Positions 43,228 to 52,898 of a stretch of DNA of 64,000 nt are shown in pieces (positions within the stretch are counted from its first letter, which is position 1; every line of letters begins with the position of its first letter). The notes under the pieces were generated by a model that worked only from the letters and a program-made list of their open reading frames with translations, was not told the origin of the DNA and did no database searches. The stretch spans positions 7,006,001-7,070,000 of the forward strand of contig BSYQ01000002.1 of assembly GCA_030272585.1 (NCBI GenBank). Direction: 5' to 3'. A program made the position numbers and the translations under genes. This DNA comes from Bryopsis sp. KO-2023 (Eukaryota; Chlorophyta; Ulvophyceae; Bryopsidales; Bryopsidaceae).

Positions 43228-46200
43228 CTATTCTCTTCCTTTCTGCAACTCTTTTCTTTCTTTCTCTTTAAATGCGCGAAGTATATCTGGTGCGTTAACC
43301 AGATTAGCTTCAGGTTCCCAAGTAGCGTCAAGTAGATCGTATCCTTTCCACAGCACTAGGTATTCACGATTGCGTTTACCTCTAGCCCTTAGGATATTTT
43401 CGACCTCATACTCTACTTCGCTACCAATCAACTCTCCTTCTGGAGGTTGTATCTGCCTGCTGTTATCACTCGAGGCGTGATAACGCTTGAACTTAGAAAC
43501 ATGAAACACTGGGTGAATGAGCCATGTTTCCGGAAGTTGAACTCTGTAAGCCACCTTTGATATTTTCTCCACAATTTCAAAGGGACCCACAAATCGACGG
43601 CGCAGTTTGGGACTCACTTTGTTCAAAGCAGCCAACGGAATAAAACGGCTTTTTATCAGGACTTTATCCCCTTTCTCAAAAGCAATATCTTTCCTCTTCT
43701 TGTTTGCACTCACACACATTCTGTGCTGTGCCCTAGAGTAATATGCTTTTGCGGTATCTAAGTCCTGTGCCATCCGTGCTACCATTGTCTTAACTGCTTC
43801 CACTTGAAATTGCGTTGCCGTCCCACCAATGTTTGGTGTTTCTGGATGGTACCCATACATCAAGTATGCAGGTGCGAACCCTGTACTCGCATTCACTGCA
43901 TTGTTTGCTGCAAACTCTGCTGTAGGTAAATACTCAACCCACTTATGGGGATACCTCTCAGCATATGGCCTTAAGAAATTTTCCAGAGTACGTATGGTAA
44001 CCTCACTCTGCCCATCCGTTTGAGGGTGGTAAGCTGTACTCATACGAATCTCTGTACCCAGAGCTTTAAAAAGCGTCTGCCAGAACTTGCTGGTAAAGCG
44101 AGGGTCTCTATCAGACACAATCACTTTAGGTAGGCCATGGTTGCGGTAAACATGTTCGATAAAAAGTTGGGCGTATCCTGCAGCGGTAAGCTCTTTAGTA
44201 CATGGGGCGAAATGCACAAACTTGGTAAGTCTATCGACAAAGACAGCTACAGCAGTAAACCCATTGGATGCTGGTAGATCTGTCACCAAGTCAGTGGTAA
44301 TTTGCTCCCACTTCCGCTCAGGTATTGGCAGGGGTTGAAGTAAGCCCATAGGCTTCTGTGTGTCAGCCTTTATTTGTTGGCACACAGGGCATTCGCGCAC
44401 AAATGCCTTCAACTCATTCATCCACCCCTTCCACCAATATCGCCGCGCTAGGATTTCTCCTGTTTGCGCTGGTCCTGTATGGCCTGCTGAAGGTGTCTCA
44501 TGGCACTCCTTCATAATCTTATTGCGCTGGCCTTTAGGAACCACCACTTTCTCGACTAATCCTCTCTTTGGGACCGTCCAGAGTATTCCCTCTCTGAGGA
44601 AATATCCTTCAACTTCCTCGCCACTCTCAAGCTTCCGCAATATCTTCACCAAGGAGTTATCAGCTTGGAGGGCTTGTTTCCACTCGTCTTGGCTTGCTTG
44701 ATGCACTTGCCAAGTGGAAATGTTCATCGCAGTTTCCACGGGCTTAGGAACACTGCGGGAGAGAGCATCTGCTAACACATTAGCCTTGCCTTTGATATAG
44801 GAGATCTTGGGGTTGATCGAAGTCAGGTACCCCGCCTCAAGCCATCTTGCTTGGGTTCTAGAAAGGTTCCTCTGCGACAGAATATGCGTCAGAGGTTGGT
44901 GGTCAGTGAACACTGTTACTCCACCCGCACAACCTTCTAGATAATGTCTCCACTGCACCATCGCATAACATATTGCACACAACTCTTTGTCGTATGGTGC
45001 ATAGTTAAGCTCGGCAGGCTTGAATCTACGTGAGAGGTAAGCTATTGGCTGTAGCCCCTCTCCGTGATCCTGTGTTAACACGGCACCGATGGCCTCATTC
45101 GACGCATCAGTGATCACAGTGTAAGGCAGTGACGCATCTGGAAAAATAAGGACGGGAGCTTGACTTAAACGCTTTTTCAGTTCATTGAATGCGCCACGCT
45201 CAACCTGTCCCCATCTCCAGGGATGGTCTTTTTTCACTAAGTCATGGAGTGGTCCAGCAACATGTGCAAACTGGGGAATGAATTTCCTGTAATATGAAAC
45301 CATTCCAAGGAAACTACGTACATCGCTAACACTCTGTAGTTCCTTCCACTCCTTCACTGCCTTCACTTTTTGTTCCTGTGGTTCTAACCCACTTCCGCTA
45401 ATGCGGTAGCCAAGATAGTCTACTGTTGCGACAGCCAGCTCACTTTTACTTGCCTTAGCAAAAAGCTGATATTCTGCTAGTCGCGACAGGACTTTCTCTA
45501 AGTGTTCGGCATGCTGTTCCATGTTTTCAGAGAAGATGAGTATGTCATCGATAAAGACAACAACAAAATCATCTAAAAACTCTGTGAGTAGGTCTTGCAC
45601 TAGAGTTTGGAATTGCGCTGGGCAATTGGTTAGCCCAAAAGGCGCTACCAAAAACTCAAAGTGACCGTATCTCGTGCGGAACGCTGTTTTATCTGTATCA
45701 GATGGCCTTACTGGAAATTGCCAGTAGCCTGATCGCAGATCTAACTTTGAGAACACTTTGGCTTTGAACACTCTATCCATCAATTCTTCTGGCAGGGGTA
45801 AAGGATATCGGTTTTTCACCGTCACCTTATTGATCCACCTGTAATCCACACACATCCTTAAGCCTCCATCCTTTTTCGGTACAAATAGGATTGGCGCGCC
45901 CCAAGGGGACTCGGATGGTTTGATTTTCTTCTGTTCCAGAAGGTAGTCCACTTGTGCTTTCACTTCATCCAGCTCTGCTGGTGAAAGCTTGTATATTGGA
46001 CGATGGATAGGTGTTGGATCCTCCAGGTCTATCTTAAACTCATGACCTTTTCTCTTCGGAGGGATCCCTGGGGGTAAATCACGAGGGAACACACCACGGT
46101 GTGTTTCTACCACCTTTTTAATTTCGGCAGGGGTGTCTGAACGAATAAGTTTGCCAATCTCATCCTCAGTGTTGAATGGCTGTGTTCGCTCTATTGCGTC

Positions 46201-47229
46201 AGGCAATTCATGTTGGCCTAAAGCTTTCTCTTCAGACTCTTGCACTACAACCATGAATGCTGTCTCTGTTTTGAGATGACGCATCATTCGTTTAGCTGAA
46301 CACTCAGTCACTGGCACTTCTTGCAGTATCGACTGTACTTTTCGTTCAGGTTCAATACTCTCTTGGGTTGGATGACGCAACGGGAGATGAAACACTTGGC
46401 TGTTTTTGCAAACTGAAATCTCATTCTGCTGAAAGTCTATGCGGGGGTTTTCTTTCTGCAACCAAGGCATGCCCAATATTAGGTCATAACCAAGGTCTGG
46501 GAACAGATCCGCTTTCATTTTGCACTTCAGCCCTCCTATCTTTACTCGGAGGTTGTTACAGCTGCCAGCCAGTTCTTTAATATCTCCGTTTGCCAACATT
46601 GCTCTCTTTGAGCTTGGTGTAATCGACAACCCGAGATCACGCGCTACCTTGTCATTGATATAGTTTGCGGTACTTCCACAATCAATGAATGCATAAAGGT
46701 CCGTGGTCTTGATCCGTGCTTTTACTTCGTACCCTCTCACAGGCACTTCTTGAATTTTTAACAGAGGGCATGTGTCACCCTTGGTTGACGAAGTTGATCG
46801 AACTTCTGACACATTAACTCGCTCTGTGGTAGACCGCTGGGTTGTTTCTGACCCACTATCGTCTACGTCTGCAGGCAGGGACTCCTGTAGACTACTCTGC
46901 GACTCCAATGAGCCCACAGATTCACTAACAGAGGGAAGAGATGTAGATGACGCATGAGGCGCGTCCATCTCATCCGGTGTGCTTTCCTTCTGTTCATTTT
47001 TCCAATCGCAGTTGTCATGTGCCGATTGGGTAGATGTGGAGAGTGTCTCTGTTCTCTCTTCACGCGGTGTACTAGTCCGCTCCTCAGGTTTTCCGCTGTG
47101 AGTACTTTTAACCTTTTTCGAGGCACCTACTTTTGATCTATGCTTCCTACGCCGCCTACGAACTCTGTTTCGCTTACGACGTTTGCGTCGGCCAGGCTCA
47201 GACGAAGCAGTTTCCTGCCTGGCGGTCAG
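43228..47229 (-). CDS. pol: Retrotransposon Pol polyprotein (protease, RT, RNase H, integrase, chromodomain)
   Basis: The frame is open from the frameshift point at 47229; the first ATG is at 46968 (1,246 aa from there). An Arg/Lys-rich linker (GRRKRRKRNRVRRRRRKHR) follows the shift. The protease carries the aspartate motif FIDCGST (usually D-S/T-G) and LILGMPWL. RT has KNRYPLPLPEELMDRV, KLDLRSGYWQ and the catalytic FIDD near residue 470. RNase H has TDASNEAIGAVL and ELCAICYA. Integrase has the H-H-C-C zinc finger (AGHTGP..CPVCQQ) and D,D,E residues in TTDLVTDLP, VSDRDPRFTSKFW and TDGQSE. The last 60 residues are a chromodomain (EVENILRAR, YLVLWKGYD, TWEPEANL), which targets integration through histone binding. 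All catalytic residues appear intact, so the element may be competent. Confidence 0.97.
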   Translation of the reverse strand: MTARQETASSEPGRRKRRKRNRVRRRRRKHRSKVGASKKVKSTHSGKPEERTSTPREERTETLSTSTQSAHDNCDWKNEQKESTPDEMDAPHASSTSLPSVSESVGSLESQSSLQESLPADVDDSGSETTQRSTTERVNVSEVRSTSSTKGDTCPLLKIQEVPVRGYEVKARIKTTDLYAFIDCGSTANYINDKVARDLGLSITPSSKRAMLANGDIKELAGSCNNLRVKIGGLKCKMKADLFPDLGYDLILGMPWLQKENPRIDFQQNEISVCKNSQVFHLPLRHPTQESIEPERKVQSILQEVPVTECSAKRMMRHLKTETAFMVVVQESEEKALGQHELPDAIERTQPFNTEDEIGKLIRSDTPAEIKKVVETHRGVFPRDLPPGIPPKRKGHEFKIDLEDPTPIHRPIYKLSPAELDEVKAQVDYLLEQKKIKPSESPWGAPILFVPKKDGGLRMCVDYRWINKVTVKNRYPLPLPEELMDRVFKAKVFSKLDLRSGYWQFPVRPSDTDKTAFRTRYGHFEFLVAPFGLTNCPAQFQTLVQDLLTEFLDDFVVVFIDDILIFSENMEQHAEHLEKVLSRLAEYQLFAKASKSELAVATVDYLGYRISGSGLEPQEQKVKAVKEWKELQSVSDVRSFLGMVSYYRKFIPQFAHVAGPLHDLVKKDHPWRWGQVERGAFNELKKRLSQAPVLIFPDASLPYTVITDASNEAIGAVLTQDHGEGLQPIAYLSRRFKPAELNYAPYDKELCAICYAMVQWRHYLEGCAGGVTVFTDHQPLTHILSQRNLSRTQARWLEAGYLTSINPKISYIKGKANVLADALSRSVPKPVETAMNISTWQVHQASQDEWKQALQADNSLVKILRKLESGEEVEGYFLREGILWTVPKRGLVEKVVVPKGQRNKIMKECHETPSAGHTGPAQTGEILARRYWWKGWMNELKAFVRECPVCQQIKADTQKPMGLLQPLPIPERKWEQITTDLVTDLPASNGFTAVAVFVDRLTKFVHFAPCTKELTAAGYAQLFIEHVYRNHGLPKVIVSDRDPRFTSKFWQTLFKALGTEIRMSTAYHPQTDGQSEVTIRTLENFLRPYAERYPHKWVEYLPTAEFAANNAVNASTGFAPAYLMYGYHPETPNIGGTATQFQVEAVKTMVARMAQDLDTAKAYYSRAQHRMCVSANKKRKDIAFEKGDKVLIKSRFIPLAALNKVSPKLRRRFVGPFEIVEKISKVAYRVQLPETWLIHPVFHVSKFKRYHASSDNSRQIQPPEGELIGSEVEYEVENILRARGKRNREYLVLWKGYDLLDATWEPEANLVNAPDILRAFKEKERKELQKGRE

Positions 47230-49877
47230 TTTAACATTTGTTTTACATTAGGGAGGTTTTTCACCTCCTCTAACTTAGGACATTGCCTCACAGGGTGACC
47301 CTTCTTTCCACAAAGATAACAATGATATCCCCCTCCCCCCTGGGGGTTCTGTCTTCCCTGATTGGCTTGTCCTCTTCCACGGTTACCACCACCGCGTCCA
47401 CGTCCACCACCACCACGTCCTCCTCCTCGTCCTTGTTGCTGTTGCTGCTGCTGTTGCACTCCTGCGGCAGCTTGTGGTGGTGCTTGGGCTGGTGGTGTAG
47501 GGTTCTGCTGCTGCTGACCCTGATTCTGGCTTTTCTTCTTCCTTCCACCACGCCAGACTCCTTTCTTTTTCTGATTGGTCTGCCCTCCTTGGCCTTGTGT
47601 TCCAACTCCAAGGGCTTCCAATCGTTCGGCGGATATGATGGCAGCCTCGACATCTCGAGGTACCGTTGCAGCGACCAGCTTCTGAACTTCACTCTTGAGT
47701 CCATCAACGAAGAGTAAATATTGGTGATCCTCTTCGAGGTCTGGAATCCTCAAGACCAAACGCTGAAACTCTTTTACAAACTGTTTCACTGTTCCAGTCT
47801 GCTTGAGTTTGTGGAGGTCACGCCACGCTTCATCTCGATCACTAGAGAATTCGAAAGCTGTAGCTAAGCCATCCATGAAGTCCATCCAGTCACGGAAGGG
47901 TGGTCTTTCACCTCGGTGAATTTTTAATTCTTGCATCGTTAACCAATCCGAGGCAGCCCCATAAAGGTTAGTGGCCATAATCGATTGCCACTGTGCTTCA
48001 TGCACTCCGCAGGTTCTCAAGTACCGCGTCATGAGCACTTGCCATTTACGGGCTTTTGGTTCTCCACTTCCGTTAAATGCGCGAGGCATTTGCAACTTGA
48101 CGGTGCTAGGCAACCACTGTCCTTGCCTAGGAGGTCCTGGGCCTGCTGGTCCAGCGCCACCTCCACCTCCACCTCCACCAGGAGGTCCACCGGGAGGTCC
48201 ACCGCCTCCACCATCTCCACCGCCGCCACCACCTCCTCCGCCATCAGGCGCACCTGGAATGCGGGAAGGTGGGCGGTTTCGTCTGTCGCGGTAATCATCA
48301 CCGCCATCATCATCTGGGTCGTCATCACCAGGGTCTCCAAAGTTTCCACGCATACGCGGAACTCGACTGGGTCCACCAGTAGACTCATATGAACCAAGTG
48401 CAGCAAAGGGATTATTTTCTACCCTTGCTCCCAAAGCACTTAACCCAAGTCCCAATCTTCCCGTACGTGTGGGGACCTGCAGGGGTTCTTTTCCTTTCTC
48501 TTCTCTGACCTGTGCCTTAGCACGCTCAAGGTCAATTTGATATAATACTTCTGCTGAGGAGAGAACTCTTGGGTTAGTTCGTGTGGGTCTACGTGATCCA
48601 TCGGCAGAGTCGGGTTCTGAGATGCGTACTCCAGGCTGAGCTCTTGTACTTGGAGGTATCAATTGAGGGAATGTGAAATCAGCGTCTGGTGCGCTGTCCA
48701 CTGCAGTGCATGGTGGTGCTTCTGCAGCAACAATTTCACCCTCCTCGGCCTGTACTGCTGGAGGAGCCGGTATTGTTGAGGTTCCTGCCCCAACCATTCC
48801 TACCGCGAAGCTTTGGTCTAGTGGCGGCCATGATGCAGCCAACTGCTTTACTGATTTCTTCGGCAGCGGCATCCCAAAGGCTGAGTCCTCAGGCTCAGGG
48901 GAAGTTGATTCTTCTCGCTCTGGTGATACTGCACGAGCATCACTTCCACTTTGGGCACTCTGACTTCCGCCACTCACATCCTCCATGCTTTGTTCCAGGC
49001 CAGATAATCTTAAGGCAACCACATCAGCTGCATCTTGCTGCTGATCCCAGGTTTTGGATGCCTTTTTCTCCAAGGCAATCAAATCTTTTTGAATTGCTAC
49101 TCTTGAGCTCTGCAAACGCTTCACCTCAGCACCTTGTTTATGCAAGGACTCCCGAAACAATTCTAGAGTCCGTTCGACTTTTTCGTTGGAATCCGCAACA
49201 GTTCCTAATAAGCCTTCAATTCTCCGCCCTTGAACAAGGGATAACTCGGAGAGTTGTTTTAACTGAAGTGCTGATGCTTCAGCCGTTTCTTTTAGGTCAG
49301 CAAAACGAGAGTCCGCTAGAATGTCTGCGGCATCCATTCTCCTCGTTATTGCGTCCACAGAAGCTTTGATCTCGGCTCTTTCTTTTCTATGGTCGATATC
49401 TTGGCGTAATAGCCTTTGCTCGTATCGACTATGTTGAGCCGCTACTGAATCCAGCTTCTCCTGTTGCGACACCACCGCATGCTATGTGGCCTCAACCTGT
49501 TGCGCATGCTGGTGCTGTGTTTCCAGCGCCTGCCCGATCACCTCTGATGCGCCAGCCAGTTGGTTCGACACAGAGGCCTCAGTATGGGCTAGCCTCTGCC
49601 CCAGTGTCTGGTCAACTTGCTGCAGGTGACCCCTTAGCCCGTGGGCTAAATCGTCCACACGGTCATGGACCGCATCCACATCCTCTCTTAAGGCTTCCGC
49701 ATCAGCTCCCATGTCTATGTCGACAGCTGCTTGCTGGACATTGCGGATGTTCTGGACGTTTATTTGTTGATACACAACATTGGGTGCGTCAGGCAATTCC
49801 TCATCGAACTCAGGTTCAATCCCTGGCTCTTCAACTTGAGGCTCGCGCACTGCCAATGCGTGTTCACGGTCAGCCAT
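47226..49877 (-). CDS. gag: Retrotransposon Gag with CCHC zinc knuckle and one in-frame amber codon
   Basis: The start is ATG at 49877 (MADREHALAVREPQ). The frame runs to a TAG at 49482-49484 and then continues open in the same frame to the TGA at 47226, 883 codons overall. The N-terminal third is coiled-coil rich (DVDAVHDRVDDLAHGLRGHL and beyond). The middle is Pro/Gly-rich, then comes the retrotransposon gag fold (ARKWQVLMTRYL, FMDGLATAFEFSSDRDEAW, TVKQFVKEFQRLVLRIPDL), Gln/Gly/Arg-rich RNA-binding repeats, and a C-terminal CCHC knuckle CYLCGKKGHPVRQC. Gag packages the RNA into virus-like particles. The TAG either is a recent nonsense mutation or is read through. The gag end overlaps the pol frame at a slippery heptamer. 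Confidence 0.93.
47229..47235 (-). promoter_or_regulatory. Probable -1 ribosomal frameshift site (gag-pol)
   Basis: On the minus strand the heptamer G TTA AAC is immediately followed by the gag stop TGA. Pol is in the -1 frame and is open across this point (CTG ACC GCC AGG and onward). The heptamer has the tandem-slippage form used by arterivirus-type frameshift sites. Confidence 0.7.
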
Positions 49878-50000
49878 GGTCTCTCAGCCACTATTTGGGA
49901 GTACTCAACAACCACGGTTGGAGTTTCTCTACCAAACAAACAAACAAAAACGTTTGTTGCGCCACGTTCACAAGTTTCGATCTCAAGAACTTAAAGTTCT

Positions 50001-50018
50001 TGCCTCGCTCCGAAACCA
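50001..50018 (-). promoter_or_regulatory. Primer-binding site
   Basis: Two bases inside the 5' LTR, the minus strand reads TGGTTTCGGAGCGAGGCA, beginning with the TGG complementary to a tRNA CCA end. It differs from the usual initiator-Met PBS (TGGTATCAGAGC), so another tRNA is probably used. Confidence 0.6.
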
Positions 50019-50020
50019 AT

Positions 50021-50443
50021 TGATAGTGAAGCTTGTGGGTGACGCAATAGTGGTCGGCTGTGTTAGTTGGATTCGTGATAACTTGCTGGCTAACGCAAGT
50101 ATACTTGTGGGGTTTGTTGCTTTAGACAACTCTCTAGCTAGCGCGGTTGTGAACGCTACTAGAGCACTTGGGTTGGGAAGTGATTGCGTCAGGCAAACAC
50201 TTAACACACACACACACACAAACACACACACAAGCGGGAACACACCAATCCCACGAATCCCGAGTTCTTACAAAGTAACTATGAGTGTCAAAACAACGAG
50301 TGGGCCTCTTAAGTACCCCTAAGTGTAGTACGCTGACGCATGCCCCAAACTCTGGGTCTAATCTGTCTTACTCGTGAACCCACATGCGTCAGCCACCCTC
50401 GGCTCTATCCCAGACTACCTCGTATAGCGCTAAAAGACTAACA
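50021..50443 (-). repeat. 5' LTR
   Basis: 423 bp matching 40346-40768. Its right border abuts CTGTG, the second copy of the target duplication. Confidence 0.95.
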
Positions 50444-50937
50444 CTGTGCGATGTTATGACCCGATTACTGCGAGGTCTGAGAGACCTCGCACAAAGCCAA
50501 ACCAAACCCGCACAGCGCTGTGCGATGTTATGACCCGGTTACTGCGAGGTGCGAGGGACCCCGCACAAAGCCACAACCACCCCGCACGGCTCTGTGCGAA
50601 GTTTTGAGCCGATTGCTGCGGGGTACAGTGAACCTCGCACAGAGGTTGACGTCTTTGTCGCCACCCTACCCCGCACAGGATCTGCGACTCAGCCCCGCAC
50701 AGGCACCTCGCACATACACGCTGGAACCCCGCACACTGTGCGGGGTTTATATTCCCCTGTGCGGGGTAGGGTGGCGACAAAGACGTCAACCTCTGTGCGA
50801 GGTTCACTGTACCCCGCAGTAATCGGCTCAAAACTTCGCACAGAGCCGTGCGGGGTGGTTGTGGCTTTGTGCGGGGCAGTGTAGTTCATGTGCGGGGTGT
50901 CAAAATGACCCCGCACACAGGGGAATTTCCCATAGTG
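50444..50937. repeat. Right subterminal repeats and terminal inverted repeat of the CACTA element
   Basis: Continues the CCCCGCAC array interrupted at 40345. It contains a 318-bp hairpin (50559-50679 paired with 50756-50876, 121-bp arms) and ends with the terminal CATAGTG at 50937. Confidence 0.85.
50559..50876. repeat. Large near-perfect hairpin in the CACTA right end
   Basis: 121-bp arms 50559-50679 and 50756-50876 are reverse complements with only a few differences, around a 76-bp loop that itself contains CCCCGCACACTGTGCGGGG, a smaller palindrome. Confidence 0.9.
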
Positions 50938-51060
50938 CCAAAAAGCAACCCAAAACAACAAACTAAGCAAACAAACTCACAATTTTTTCTCAAGTATATT
51001 GAGGCATTACCAGATCGTCTTCACAAACGTTGTGTACCCATGTTTTAACATCAGCCCTGA

Positions 51061-51079
51061 TCAATCAATCAATCAATCA
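51061..51079. repeat. TCAA microsatellite
   Basis: About five tandem units, in the 3' flank of the minus-strand ankyrin gene. Confidence 0.9.
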
Positions 51080-51218
51080 AAATTACATGTGCAGAAGCAC
51101 AGACCTCTATTGCAACAACAAAAAAAGGAAATATTGTCTAAGGAAATATTGTCTAGAGTACAGAATCTCTCTGAAGACAGAGTGTTTAGCCCAGGCCCTC
51201 CACCAAATGAAAAGATCC

Positions 51219-52898
51219 TCAGCCAAGAAGCTCATGCAACGCCTCTTCAGTTTCTTCATCGCAAGGATTGAGAGGACAAGTACAAATTTCATCCTTTGGG
51301 GCACTACCATCTGAGTACTTCGCATTCTTATCAAGCCCTGTCCAAAAGTAATCAGCCATTGAACAGTTACCCTTAATCACGAGGTCAATGCTACTCGCTC
51401 GTGGGAGGTATCGAAGTACCTGGTAGTAGGGATTTTTTGAACACCGCCGGCTATATCCAGTTGGACCTGAAACAAAAAAGTTTTGCATAAAAGATTCACC
51501 TGCTTCAAGAAGAGTCTCGACAGCCACAAGACCGCCGTTTTTTGCAGCCATACCCAGCAGAGAAGAAGGTTCCGCATCGGCCCCTGGAAACCACGAGAAA
51601 AACAAGTTGACACATCCTGCGGCTCACAATTTCATAAAAAGTCGCTCTCCATATTTTTCTTGCAAGGAATAGACTGTGGAAAACTGGTGCAAAACGTGAA
51701 GCTTTAAAAATACTGAGTTCACTGTCCGTCGGACAGTGTCCGAGGCTAGAAGTAAAGAAGATATTTTAGAGAAGAATCATAGTCCAAAAACAGAGAACAT
51801 ATTCGTAAGAGGTGGCAAGGAAAGCCATTAGTTTCACAAAGCACAGTACCCTCGAGAAGCAAGTACTCCACAACTTCAAAGTGCCCGTTCCAGGCGGCGC
51901 TGAGTATTGGGTTGAGGTTGTTCAACCACGTCAGCTCCAAGTCAGAACCGACAAAATCCAAGTTCGCCCCACGGCCAACCAACACCTGCAAGTGTGAAAA
52001 CAGCGCTTGATTCGACATACTAAATTCAGGCGAAACATCGCTTTCAGAAGAATCCAATTGATCTTTAATCTTGTGAAATTCAAACGTCCGCCCACCCATG
52101 TTGAAGAGCATGCCTTGAAAGAGATCCAAGAAAGGACGCTCAACAGTTTGCATGTGGAGTTCAAGCAATAGTAAACTTTCAACGACGGGCTTACCTTTAC
52201 CAGGGCAAGATCTCCATCCCACGCGGCCTCCAAAAGCTCCTCATCGATATCCTTGACACGAAACTGGCCTCAGCAGGTTTCTTCATTATCAAAGAAGCCC
52301 GTAGGGGCTTACAATCATCGATCAAGAGTTTAGCATTTCACCAATGGTCGCAATACCTCATCTTCCAGCAAAACTCCAGCAACCTCCTCCATGGAGGCCT
52401 CGAATTCCGCTTCGAAATCAAGATCCATGTCTGCCTGCGGGAACAAGTGTTTTCAAGCCAGTACACAGAACAAACGAGCAACATCGAACACATAGATACA
52501 ATCGTCAGGGCGGAGAGGAGTCTTGTCATGCTTTTCATGACACGCAGAAGAAATCTGTATTTTTTTCACCTCATCTCGAAGCAGTTTCCTGAAATCACGG
52601 TGAGGGTTTGAAGAAGATTCGGAACCTCCTGTGGAGGAAAAAAAAGAACACGAGGAAGCCAGATAGGTTAAAACCAAAAGCATCTCAAATTCTCACGACT
52701 CAAACACTGTGCAAGGTTTTGGAGATCTCGGTCTTAACTCAGCGCCGCATGATCACGTGCGTAGGTTTGCTTACCGCTCGATTTGAAACAAGGGGTAGTT
52801 TTCAGGGACGTGCTGTCCACCACCACTGTGCACGAAAGAAAAACAAAAAGCGCTGTCGTTGCCGCGCCCATCGTTGTGACCGACACCTCGCTTCTCAT
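51219..52898 (-). CDS. Ankyrin-repeat protein with signal peptide, six exons
   Basis: Minus-strand exons 52898-52775, 52628-52570, 52434-52357, 52251-52195, 51985-51850 and 51583-51219 sum to 819 nt, a 272-aa protein with all junctions GT-AG and in phase. The N-terminus is hydrophobic (GAATTALFVFLSCTVVVDS), giving a likely signal peptide or anchor. Then come a Ser-rich and an acidic segment (ADMDLDFEAEFEASMEEVAG) and about three ankyrin repeats (EELLEAAWDGDLALVKVLVG, NPILSAAWNGHFEVVEYLLL, SLLGMAAKNGGLVAVETLLE). The C-terminus has several Cys residues (EICTCPLNPCDEE). A 33-nt stretch in the last exon (LLEAG before PTGYSRR) has GT-AG borders and could be an optional in-frame intron. The gene is related to the one at 11.2-12.1 kb, sharing the 57-nt exon and its phases. 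Partner and function are unknown. Second Met at 52871 is an alternative start. Confidence 0.8.

Larger units (their letters stand above)
40346..50443 (-). mobile_element. Complete Ty3/gypsy LTR retrotransposon (chromovirus), 10,098 bp
   Basis: Identical-length LTRs (423 bp) start TG and end CA, and the element is flanked by the 5-bp duplication CTGTG (40341-40345 and 50444-50448). Transcription runs right to left. The order is 5' LTR (50443-50021), primer-binding site, gag, pol (protease, RT, RNase H, integrase, chromodomain), a third ORF, polypurine tract, 3' LTR (40768-40346). The integrase-after-RT order and C-terminal chromodomain place it among the chromoviruses of the Metaviridae. The LTRs appear identical by eye, implying very recent insertion. 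It sits inside the subterminal array of the CACTA element. Confidence 0.95.
36780..50937. mobile_element. CACTA-type DNA transposon carrying host gene fragments, interrupted by a Ty3/gypsy element
   Basis: The left end CACTATGGGAAGAACCG at 36780 and the right end, whose complement reads CACTATGGGAAATTCCC and finishes at 50937, share the first 11 bp. Both are followed inward by CTGTGCGGGGT or TGTGTGCGGGGT. The 3-bp sequence CCA flanks both sides (36777-36779 and 50938-50940), the target-duplication size of the CACTA/EnSpm superfamily. Both subterminal regions are packed with CCCCGCAC motifs in both orientations, another CACTA hallmark (transposase-binding repeats). Removing the retroelement (40346-50443 plus one CTGTG) leaves about 4.06 kb. 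No transposase is visible; instead an ASNSD1-like gene remnant occupies 38.6-39.8 kb. It is therefore best read as a non-autonomous, gene-capturing CACTA element. Confidence 0.82.

Noticed and set aside
47283..47717. Plus-strand frame opposite gag with Thr/Ser/Leu runs
   Set aside because: It is the antisense shadow of the Gln/Gly/Arg-rich gag repeats.
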